From contig QXCR01000066.1 in assembly GCA_004380135.1 (NCBI GenBank), positions 94,088 to 158,087 on the forward strand: 64,000 nt of DNA. Direction: 5' to 3'. Below the pieces are notes generated by a model. That model saw only the letters and a program-made list of their open reading frames with translations. It did not search any database and was not told the origin of the DNA. Within the stretch, counting starts at the first letter, position 1, and each line of letters begins with the position of its first letter. Shown one piece after another: positions 21,852 through 31,552 of this stretch. This stretch comes from Stemphylium vesicarium (taxonomy: Eukaryota > Ascomycota > Dothideomycetes > Pleosporales > Pleosporaceae). The translations under genes and the position numbers were made by a program.

Positions 21852-24800
21852 TTGTCGAACGACGCTGAAGCCTCTAGACTCGAGATCGATCCAATCTTAC
21901 CGGTTCAGTGCTGGGATCAATATGTCGGAGAGCTTCTTGGAACAGATGTCATGCAACTTGGTTCTTCACAAGAGAATCATGACCCTAACATGTTTCCGTC
22001 TCTCCAGGAAACCAATCAAGACATCGAGCAATGGGTGGCTGGGGATGAATTTAGTCGTGATTTGAATGATGAGTCCCATCATGGGAAGGCTAACATATGC
22101 TATGGAACGGTCAGTTGACTCACACGGATGCTTTCTTGCATAAATCAATTATGCTATATGTGGAGGATTACGAGCTGGAAACAGTAGGTTCAGGTGATCA
22201 TATTGTTGGATAACTGCTCAAGTCACTTCGGATGAGAGCAGTAGAATATATATCCCCATGCGCGTGAGACACTAGTACAAAAGAAATGAGCACGTGATCG
22301 TACCTAGAGGTGCTCGAACTCTAGGTGTACTTCGTTGCGACACTATATATTTCATGTCTAACAACTCCCAGATTTTGAGGGCCAAGATACGTCTCAGTGG
22401 GAGCATGATAGAGCTAAATCACAGACTGAACTCGATCGAAACAACGCCGATCAATGGCCACATCAGATTGGTCGTCCTCAAACCTGAAACCCAGTTCGTT
22501 GTTGCCTTTCCCGATGGCACTGTCGTTCGTGAGGTCAATGCGCAGGCTGATGAGGCATTTGCAAACATCGAGGAGCAAGGTCATCAGCTAGACTTGGACG
22601 TGTACGCTCCTATTCGATCTATACAAGAGATCATACAAAGAGTTACCAAGGGAAAAGAAGCCGAACTGAGTGTACAAATCAATGTCTACGGCCCACGAAC
22701 AGGCGCTAAGGAAATTGGGAATGGACTCTCGGATCAAAAGCTTTACTTACAGCGGCCCACACACAGACGACACGGCAGCGAATACGAAAATTGTTGGAAG
22801 GCTCACTAGTGATGAAAGGAAATAACTATAAATGCATGCTGTCTTGGTAATAGGTTCGATTGTCGTGTTCTCTCTTCAAAGCTGTCTCTGCTATATAGGT
22901 TGTCGGATCCCCACGAACGTTGCTCGGCCTGGTTCGTACCAACCACGGTACACAGCTCTGTCCGTACCAGCGACGGTACACATCTCTGGCTGTGACAATT
23001 CCCACAAAAATCCTCATATTCTTCAGATCCCGGGCTTCGAATCTCTTGATTCTGGAGCCATGATTCCGCTGGAAGAGAATGTCCCTCAGAAGGCCACGTC
23101 GAAAAATTTGAAGAGCGTTGTTGACGACGTTTACTCGACATTAACACGGAATAACGACTTGCGGGGATTAGAGGGAGATACAAGACTCAACACTCCTCTC
23201 TTACAGTATGCGATATATCTTTTCCTTGGTCTACTTGCCCCCCTTACTCACTTGGACAACTACATATGAACGCGTGGAGCTGATTTGTATAGACATCAGA
23301 AGACCGCGCTGGCCTTCATGAATCAGCGTGAGGATGGACCAATTCCTGAAAAATACAAGCTGTGGGAGCTGAGTGAGTTCGAGGGTGTCCAATGGTATGT
23401 ATCTATGTATTTTCGAGGCGCAGTTGCTCTGACTGACACATGAAACAGCTACCGCCACGTCGTTACGAGGGGACGATGTGAGCTTTTTCAGATTTTAAAT
23501 GATGTCCCAGTACCATATTTCTAATGCTCCCAGATATGTTCGATCCCATTGAGACAGGCGGAGGCATTCTTTCGGACGAGATGGGCATGGGGAAATCGTT
23601 ATCTATCCTTGCTCTTATTTTCAGGACGCTAGACGCTGCTCAAATTTGGGCTTCACAATATGCGGTCTCGAGCGATGAGCCGTTGGAATCATGGCGACCA
23701 AAGACCCGTGTTAGGGCCAGTTTGATTGTTGCATCTTCCGGTCGTATGTGACGGTCCTTTTATAGTGATAATCGATGACTGATATTGTAGTCATGATCAA
23801 CGAATGGTTCCAGGAATTAGAGAGGTGAGTGGCCGCGCTGGCTTCACGAGTAGTCTTGACGCGTGACAGCTGACTGAATCAGACACTTCGATGAGCCTAC
23901 ACGGCAAGCGTTAAGCACAATCAAATACCATGGTTTCAATCGGAACGCCTCAATCGACAAAATCGCAGAAGCAGACATCGTCATTACTACATACCACACC
24001 CTTGCTTCCGAATTCACGGGCGCGAAGAGTACATTAAGAAATATAAATTGGTACAGACTGGTACTAGATGAAGGTTCGCCTGTTGCAAAATTTGCATGTG
24101 AGCAGCGCTGATGGATAACAGCACACATAATAAGAAGACAGTCCACCGTGCTGTACAGGACAGTAGCCGAAATGCAGGCGAGATCAAGATGGTGCCTGAC
24201 CGGTACACCCATTCAAAACAGGCTTGAGGATATTGGCTCTCTTTTCGCCTTCCTGAGAATCGATCCATTCCATAGCCTGTCCAACTTCCGAAAGCACATC
24301 TCTCTTCCTTTCGATGAAGGAGGTAAACGACGTGCCGTCGCGACCGAACGTTTCGCACGACTTTTGGACTCCTTGTGTCTCCGCCGAACGAAGGAACTGT
24401 TGCATCTACCAGACGAGGAACGTCGTGCCAGGAGGATACATCTATCACCAGAAGAACGCAAGCAATATGAACACACCCAGGAGATTATGTTCCGGGCAGT
24501 TCGTAATCAGAACGGTGTGTTCGATCAGAAGAGTACTCTGGGGATGTTCCAGGTACAGCTACAGCTAAGAATAATTTGTAATCACGGCACTTGGCAGCAA
24601 CCGTTTTCCTGGAGTCGCCGCAAGTTACATCTCCTCGACGAGAGAGAGGCTCTGGAAGCTTCCCTTGGACAAGATGGTGAGGTAACGTGCTCAGCGTGCC
24701 GGCAGATCATGCCTCTTTTCATTGGCTCGATGTTCCATTGCTACACAGAACATTGTCGTCATGTGCTTTGCTCGGAATTCATGCAGCAAGGAATTTTAAG

Positions 24801-25594
24801 CGATCAGGAGAAACTGCCAATTCAATGTCCGCTCTGCGCGCCGTTGTGGACTCCGTCGCATGGGTCTCAAGAAGATACCTACTTCCGGGAATCGGGTCGC
24901 TCTTCGAAGATGGACGCGTTAATGAATGACGTGCTTCCCAATGTGCAAAGCACCAAGAGGTAACTAGTCTCATGTTTCGCGGTTTTCTTCTCGGACTAAC
25001 AAGTGTGCAGCATTATCTTCACCTGTTGGACGCGGACCTTGCAGTTACTCCAAGACTACCTCGCCAAAGCTTCGCGCGGCGCTTGGAAAGTCCAGCGCAT
25101 CGATGGAGAATGTCCGACAGCGAAAAGGGAGTGTATACTGCACGATTTCACGCACGACGATCAGCTGCGAGTGCTGATTATGACCACTGGTACTGGCGCT
25201 ATTGGGTAAGTATCCCAAGAATACTGGATTACCCTTGTTAATGGCAAGCAACCTCAACCTCGCAACGGCAAATCGCGTGTTCATCGTCGAGCCCCAATGG
25301 AACCCCTCGGTCAAAAGCAGCCGGTATTGGTCACACGTTATGGTAAGTTTCGGACGCGGTAATTGGGTGTGAGACAAATACACTGACTTCGTTCTCTTAC
25401 GCCTGCAGCCGTCGAACAAACTGTGGAGCAGTTCAGTACTCTGGAATGCAGTCACCATGTATCATGCGTCATGCTAATCTTGGTAGGACATGCGAGCCTT
25501 GCAGGACAAAAAGCTGGAGAGAGCTAACCTCATCAAGAAGCATTCCGCCTCGCCAATGCATCTTTGGGTACCAACCAATGAGGTACATCGATGA
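21852..25594 (+). pseudogene. SNF2 helicase-like gene (Rad5/Rad16 type), interrupted
   Basis: A multi-exon trace. After an N-terminal part ending NICYGT, introns are read at 22110-22371 (unusually long), 23206-23292, 23395-23448, 23478-23533, 23744-23790, 23825-23882, 24074-24121, 24960-25010 and from 25206 to about 25248. Motifs: ILSDEMGMGKSLS (P-loop), VLDEAHIIR (DEAH box), WCLTGTPIQNR, LRRTKELLHLP, a RING-type CSACRQ...C..H..C...CPLC cluster inserted between the two helicase lobes, then IFTCWTRTLQLL, VQRIDGE and GAIGNLNLATANRVF. This order is that of Rad5/Rad16-class ATPases, which remodel DNA-protein complexes in the nucleus. Breaks: a 215-bp solo LTR sits inside an exon, and motif VI is missing, with a frame change at 25306-25312. 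The C-terminal exon ending at 25594 is recognisable. Not expected to make a full protein. Confidence 0.75.
22792..23006 (+). mobile_element. Solo LTR, probably Ty1/copia type
   Basis: The 215-bp insert begins TGTTGGAAGG and ends AATTCCCACA, the TG..CA ends of long terminal repeats. It is flanked by the 5-bp duplication AAAAT at 22787-22791 and 23007-23011. Removing the insert plus one duplication rejoins the SNF2 exon in frame across EYEN/PHIL. Inside are TATA-like stretches (near 22829 and 22890) and a short internal repeat around CGTACCA/CGGTACACA. No internal retroelement genes are nearby, so it is a solo LTR left by recombination. The copia assignment rests on the TGTTGGA start and the small size only. 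Confidence 0.88.
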
Positions 25595-26369
25595 ACAGAT
25601 AATCGTCGATAATTACAATTCGTGGTGTTCTGAGTTCGCAACCCTGCTTTACGCCATCGCCGTGACCTCAATGCATGTACAGCGCAGCACAACGCGACCT
25701 GCGCATTGCTTTTGATGCGATCATCAAACTTAACAAGCCTCAGAACCCCTCAAATGCGGGCTGCATCTCCGGTATCATAGTCCACACGTACAGCCACATT
25801 CCCGGTTCATGGGAAGGATGCAGGCAGTACACCAGGCTGACGGACGCCACTATTGCTTAGGTTAACCGGCGAACGCCTCGGGTAACGCCGCCAGTGCTGA
25901 TACTCACCGAAAGACGCGCAACCAGCCCTGGATTGAGAAGTGCTCCCAAACCTTTGCGAGAAGCAAAGCTCCATTTGGCTACGCGACCTGAGTATACTTA
26001 TGTGTGGTCTTGCCATATTACCTGCACCGGCTTGCCCGCACCCGTCGCCGTACTCACTGAGCAACTACAAGCAGTTCGTGTTGTCGATGGAATTTCCCTT
26101 GACAGGCTGATTCCCTCTGCAGCTTTAGAAATCGCAGCGCTGTGCCTGTAGAAAATGGTATACAAGTCACGACCCCCTAGTGCGCACTACTCGGCACGCG
26201 GTTGATACCCCACACCATCGCGATTTGTATGCAGCACCACCAAAACAACATGTAATATCACATTTTTGGGCTTAAATTAAAGCGTGAAGCTATACAAATG
26301 TATAAAAAAGCTATATATAGGTTTTCTTAGTGTTATAGGCTGAATAGATTATCCAGGGGTTGTTTTCAC
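25595..26369. other. No gene seen
   Basis: This lies between the SNF2 trace and the transposase 3' end. The last 150 bases are AT-rich and are probably the outer part of the transposon. I could not locate its terminal inverted repeat. Confidence 0.35.
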
Positions 26370-27631
26370 CTATTTTCTTTGGTACCTAGTCATTCTACCC
26401 TCCATATCCATGCATTCTTGCAACCTTTCAAGCATTGAATTAGTCCGATCGTTAATGAAACTTTGTGAGATGTTCTGCAAGTCCTCTAGGGCTAATTCCC
26501 TCGTCTCAAACTCGTCACAATGTGGATACTTTTTAAGATATTCCTTCATTACTTGCCAGCAGTTTTCTATAGGTGAAAGATCAAGACTATTAGGTGAATT
26601 AAAGTAGAAATCCAGATTGTTATCCCGTTTCCAACGAGCTACAAGGTTCCCTTGACTGCCTCCGCCATGGCTGTTATCGTTGTCTTCTTCCAGGATGAAG
26701 GGGGGGTCGTTTTGGAGACATTTCTTCACCACAGGCTCGAGGATTTGGTCCCTGTAAGTACTCAATGAGAGCTTGCCATTGCGGTTGCCAGCGAACTTGT
26801 AAAAGATAAGGTTTGACTTGAAGTTGTAGCCACAAGCTCCCCAAATGTGGCAGGTTTCCCAATCTTTCTCGTCATCCCGATTGAGTTGTTCTTGAATACA
26901 ATCGCCACAATAGCGTTCACCAGGCCTTCGAATAATGCGGAGCTTCCCCTGAGGACCTACACAGCAGTTTATCTCGTCAGAAAAGCGTACGTGATGCCAG
27001 TCCTAAGGCTTAGGCTTTAGTGAAAGAAGCGTTTCGGCGTGCTTCACCCAAACTTTTGCACATCTTTGAGATACCCAGAGTTGGCAACAATCAATCAAAT
27101 CAATCAAGTTTGCTTGACACAGACCACCGTCTGATCTGTGCCAAGTGTGCACGGACACTAGGATGGTCTGTCTCAAGCAAACTTGATTGATTTGATTGAT
27201 TGTTGCCAACTCTGGAGATACCCACCCCTTAGTACAAGCCACACATTTGTGATAGTTAAGAGAGCCAAGAGCACGTTGTAGGGTTCTTTCAGACACTCCA
27301 AAACCGAGTTCTTGAGCAAGTTGTGCCCAAGAAAGTACTCTTGCATCCCATCCAACATCTTGAAGGAATCTGTCAGCTTCCCAGAGCTGCGCAGGGCTCA
27401 AAAGGAGCTTCCTGCCTCTTCTTTCTGGAGAAGTTTGACGATTGTGATGCCTTCGAGTGCTTTCAGCGTCTTTGTCCTTTAATATTGCCCATCCGTGTTG
27501 CTTGCTGACGCTGTAGAAGCTCAACAAGTCGGTGTGAAAGTATGGGATGCCCTTTGCGTCATGTACTCCGCCGCACCTCTTATCTTCGCCTCTCTTGGGG
27601 TGTTGAGGTCAGGAACTGCGCTTCTGGGCAT
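26370..27631 (-). mobile_element. Tc1/mariner-type transposon, decayed transposase
   Basis: The transposase trace runs from an ATG at 27631 to a stop at 26370. It has a helix-turn-helix-like N-terminal part (YSVSKQHGWAIL, LSWAQLAQELGFGVSERTLQRAL) and a DDE catalytic part with VRFSDE, LEEDNDNSHG and LDLSPIENCWQ; about 36 residues separate the second Asp from the Glu. Damage: a 1-bp frame change near 27551-27558, a TAG at 27003-27005 where Gln is likely, and a 139-bp MITE with its 8-bp duplication (27076-27222) that happens to keep the frame. Terminal inverted repeats were not found, so the given limits are those of the transposase only. Confidence 0.85.
27076..27214. mobile_element. hAT-like MITE with perfect 42-bp inverted repeats
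   Basis: The element begins CAGAGTTGGCAACAATCAAT at 27076 and ends with its exact reverse complement at 27214; all 42 bases of the two arms (27076-27117 and 27173-27214) match. Target duplication GAGATACC, 8 bp, lies at 27068-27075 and 27215-27222. A second smaller inverted pair (ACAGACCA/TGGTCTGT) lies just inside. An 8-bp duplication and ends beginning CAGAG fit the hAT superfamily. It has no coding capacity. Perfect arms suggest recent movement. It sits inside the transposase reading frame, and removing it with one duplication restores the WVSQRCAKV segment. Confidence 0.93.
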
Positions 27632-28144
27632 GACGAAGAAGGTGCGCGCAAAAAAAAATTGAGGTATGTAGTGTGGTTGTTGAGTTATTGGGCGTCGCGA
27701 TAGTTGAGTTTCTGAGATCGTCATCTCGATGTGGTGGGGCCCTCGGGGAGCCTCTCGCGTGCGTTTCCGCAAGGCAAGTGGGGCAGATACGCATACGCAT
27801 ACGCTCCGTATGTAGTGGAGCCGACTAGACCCAAAACGGCTCCTAGTGGCGCAGTCTACGTTGAGAGCGGCCATAACTACCCCGATTGTTCGAGGCGGCG
27901 CCGAAAAGTAAAGAACGAGCTTCACGAAAGATACGCATACGCACTTGGGACCATGGCAATAAAAGGCGTGGCTGGCGCACGTACGCGTGGAGCTATGGAT
28001 ACTTGCCGCATACATAGGTAGCTGATTAAATCTACATTCCTGACCTTCAGTGTAAATAAGACTACCTATTCTTCCTGAGTCCTTCTTCCGCGACGGGGAA
28101 TTTCCTTGGACTACTAAGATAACACAATCTCGATTTCCGGGACC
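27632..28144. other. Transposon flank and RTA1 gene promoter
   Basis: No gene is seen. The short tract AGATACGCATACGCA occurs at about 27785 and again near 27929, with one extra CATACG unit in the first copy. An A-run at 27651-27658 lies just upstream of the transposase start. Confidence 0.35.
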
Positions 28145-29163
28145 ATGGCCGGGGACAGTGTCGACTTCAAGCTCTACCGCTACAACCCCTCGCTAGCAGC
28201 GGCGATCATCTTCATCGTCCTGTTCTTCACCGTGACAGCCCTGCACTTCTACCAAATATTGCGCACTCGGACCTGGATCTTTATTCCGTTCGTCGTTGGA
28301 GGTGTCTGTACGTACTCAGCTTCATCGAGTATTGAGCAACAACGATCTAACAAGGTTGCGCAGTTGAAGTCATTGGATACATAGGCGTAAGTATTGCCGA
28401 ACACACTGCGACTAGAACACGAGTGCTAATTTATTCCTAGCGAGCGATATCAGCCCAAGAGTCACCATACTGGTCCGTCCCGGTGTACTCAGTACAAACC
28501 ATCTTGATCCTTATCGCCCCTGCTCTCTTCGCTGCGAGTATCTACATGATGCTTGGCCGTATCATCCTCATCACGGACGGAGAATCGCATTCGGTCATCT
28601 CTAAGAAGTGGCTTACCAAAATATTCGTGACGGGAGATGTCATATCCTTCATGATGCAGGGTGCTGGTGAGCCTCAACTCCGTCCTAGCTCGTATCCTGA
28701 AACTGTCGGCTGACGCATACATACAGGTGGTGGAATCATGGCCAGCGGTACGATCGACGCGATGCACACGGGAGAAAATATCATAATCGCGGGCCTCGTA
28801 GTGCAGCTTCTCTTCTTCGGCTTCTTCATCATCACAGGAATCCTTTTCCACGCTCGCCTCATCCGCACGCCGACGCAGAAACTATACTCAAACGATCTGC
28901 CATGGGAGAGGCAACTGTACACCCTCTATGGCGCTAGCTTGCTGATATTGATTCGTTGTGTTTTTCGGCTCATCGAATATGCGCAGGGCAATGACGGATA
29001 CCTGATATCGCACGAAGTTTTCCTATACATCTTCGATTCGCTAATCATGATGGCCATGATGGCGCTCATGGCTTGGATACATCCAAGTGAGATTACGGCG
29101 CTGCTCAAAGATAACAAGAGGCGGGTAATACATAGAGGTGTTTCCGTTTATTCACTCCGTTGA
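28145..29163 (+). CDS. RTA1-like seven-helix membrane protein
   Basis: Four exons: 28145-28307, 28364-28386 (23 nt), 28441-28666 and 28727-29163, giving 282 residues. About seven hydrophobic helices are visible. Family marks include YNPSLAAAIIF at the N-terminus, FEVIGYIGR, a YMMLGRII segment, FVTGDVISFMMQGAGGG and RCVFRLIEYAQG. RTA1-family proteins are fungal membrane proteins linked to lipid movement and resistance to amphiphilic compounds such as 7-aminocholesterol; the actual transport activity is not settled. It is intact although it lies beside a decayed transposon. Confidence 0.93.
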
Positions 29164-30175
29164 ATCGCGATGGATGGTTCAGCTGAACAAGGATTGTCAT
29201 GAGTTATGACAGAAGGGCCCGCGAAAGCTGGGGTGCTTTTCGATGCAATTAAGGAATGCGCTTGTTATGCCAGTTCGTTTGTCCTATGTGTCTGTAGTAT
29301 ACAGCCTCTTCCAACATGATTTATAGTGTACGTACCAAATGTTGTTTTCCGTTCTTCTACTGCACAATTCTTCGACCCCATCTGCGTGCCTTCCTCGCAG
29401 CAGCCACAGCCCCGCACGACACAGCGTCAACTCAACACTTAGCTTCCTTACAGATACCTTTCGCATCTATAACCCGACCACATATTGATACTCCGGGCGA
29501 CGTGTCGATCTGCTCATTGCATCAGAAGCCATGGCAAAGCGCATGTCGAAGCGCAGCTGCACATTTCTGGTTACCTGCTGCTTCCCCTGGTATGCGCTAC
29601 GCTTAGTGGTTGCTACGTGTGGTTGGTTGGTTCTTTCCTCCCGCAGTTAAGCCGCGAGATGGAGGCAAGCACAGGGCTTGCGAGTCTGGGTGTTTAACGT
29701 ACACAAAGTATACTCGCCAGAACAGAACCGATGTGAGGTATAAACTACGGGGTTACGCATCTTGATCAATTAACGAACCAAAATACCTCAATACACACGA
29801 TGACGAACCTGCTGGTTGATGGCAAACTGGCCTCGCTTGCTGGAAGCACATTCTATCCCTGATCGTTGTTGGCTTCAAGGCCGGAGGCTAAAGCCTTTCT
29901 TACTCGCAGTGGAGTTGCGCTGAGGTCAAGTTGGAAGGGAACAGATGTATAGATAGACTGGTTCAAGGAATGCATCAAAGCAAAGGCTGAAGGATTGATA
30001 GGTGGTTGACAAATCGTCAAATAATGTATTAAGATATGTGTACATTTCCATCATGGGACTCCCCTTCATATCAGAACACCGACCTTTTATTGGGCATTCA
30101 AAAATCCTCCTCTGCTATCTATCTGACATTGTGTTGATTGGATATACGCTCATAATCGTAAAGAGGATTGGCTTT
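29164..30175. other. Intergenic, no gene seen
   Basis: One kilobase between the 3' ends of the RTA1 gene and the convergent GPI-anchored protein gene. The open frames look random and no repeat was noticed. Confidence 0.4.
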
Positions 30176-30797
30176 TTACAACAGACCAAGGGCGGCGATA
30201 CCGAAGGCACCGAGACCAAGAGCGGCACCGGCAGTCTTCATGGGAGCAGCAGGGTTACTGGTGTTGCTGTCGTCATCGTTGTCGTTGTCATCGCCGGTGG
30301 GCATAACGGTGGCGGTGCTGACGACGGTGTCAGTGTTGGTGTTGGTAACAGTGTTGGTGTCAGTGTTGGTGACGGTGTTGGTGTCGGTGACGCTGACGGT
30401 CTCAGTTGCGAGAGAGGGGTTGTAGGTGGTGGTGACGTAGTTGCAGTCAGTCAACAGGCGGTAGGAGTCGTCGTTGTCGGAGTCATTGTCGTTGTTATTG
30501 CCGTTGTATTGCCTGACGCAGGCCTGGCAATTCGGGATGAGGACATTGGCCCTGTTGGCAGTGCAGATGCACTGGAGGACTTCAGAAGAGTCGTCGTCTA
30601 AAGAATATTAAGATGTGATCTTTCCAAGTCACACGGTTCAACTTACTGCTGTCGTTCTTGCAGCCGTTGGTGATGGATCCAACCTGGGCGCATACATCGG
30701 TGCACTCAGCGGGGATGTTGCTGAAATCGAAGTCGGTGTCCTGGGCAGCAGCAATAGCCGCGAGGCCGGAGAGGAAAGCGATCTTGGAGAAAAGCAT
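30176..30797 (-). CDS. Small GPI-anchored cysteine-containing surface protein
   Basis: Two exons, 30797-30647 and 30597-30176, giving 190 residues. A signal peptide (MLFSKIAFLSGLAAIAAAQ) is followed by a domain of about 80 residues with eight cysteines (ECTDVCAQ, GCKN, LQCICT, NCQACV, DCNYV). Then comes a Thr/Asn/Asp/Val-rich repeat region (VTDTNTVTNTDTNTV) that is probably O-glycosylated, and a C-terminus with small residues before a hydrophobic tail (AAGAALGL..IAALGLL type), the pattern for a GPI anchor. It should sit on the plasma membrane or cell wall. The cysteine pattern is reminiscent of, but not clearly, CFEM. Function unknown. Confidence 0.85.
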
Positions 30798-31552
30798 CTT
30801 GAGTAGTTAAACTTTTACTTCTTGGGAAAGTGAGTGTAGATGGGATTGAAGTGATTGTTGATGTGGAAAGTGTGGATTGGATGTGATGATGGACTTTCTA
30901 GATGTCGAGCACTGCGATTCTTATACAAAAACTTGCCCTTCACCATACCCGCCACGCCCCATCCATACTGACTGGACTGCGATCGTGTACCAAAACAAGC
31001 AGCCGTCGTATCCGGGTCCGCCCATGCACTTGCTCGAACGTGTATACACCGTCAGGTTTGGCGCTGCGGTTGCTTGTTCGGCCAAGCATATGACCACGCC
31101 CAGAGTGGAAAGGGCCGAATGAAAGCGTGACATCACATCGCCTACGCGCCCTCCCATTATATAGATTGGATACCAGCCATGAACGTACCTGACGGGTGCC
31201 AAGAACGATAAACTAGGTTGAGACTTGCTAGAGCGAAAGTTGAAGCAACGGAAAGTACCCGAGCTACTGTCATTGGTGCTTGGCGCCAGCCATGGAGCGA
31301 GCCGAACAACCGAGCGACCATGACGATCCAAGAGCTTATTTGGCATGCTCCAGAACGTGCCGACCGGTAGTGCGGAGAAAAAAACTGGGGAAGTTCCGTT
31401 ATGCAATTCACAAATTGCTATCAGGCGATGCAATGGCAAAATTCGGCAGCTCCGTACCGTTGATGTTCATATTCGCGCTCTGACGTAGCCGTAGATGCAC
31501 GTTCGGCACACTGCGTGATGGAAGAATGCGTTGTCTCGGTACCATTCAATCG
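30798..31552. other. Intergenic, no gene seen
   Basis: It contains the promoter of the GPI-anchored protein gene and the 3' region of the next Zn2Cys6 gene. No coding region or repeat was noticed. Confidence 0.4.

Noticed and set aside
22204..22363. Second solo LTR (TGTTGGATAAC to TCTAACA) in the long SNF2 intron
   Set aside because: The ends are only roughly inverted and the flanks (CATAT and ACTCC) do not form a target duplication; kept only as a remark.
22806..23269. Open frames on both strands over the LTR
   Set aside because: They cover the solo LTR and the resumed SNF2 exon and do not encode retroelement domains.
26160..28140. Terminal inverted repeats of the mariner element
   Set aside because: I compared both flanks by eye and found only short direct similarities such as CCTAGTG, not inverted ends.
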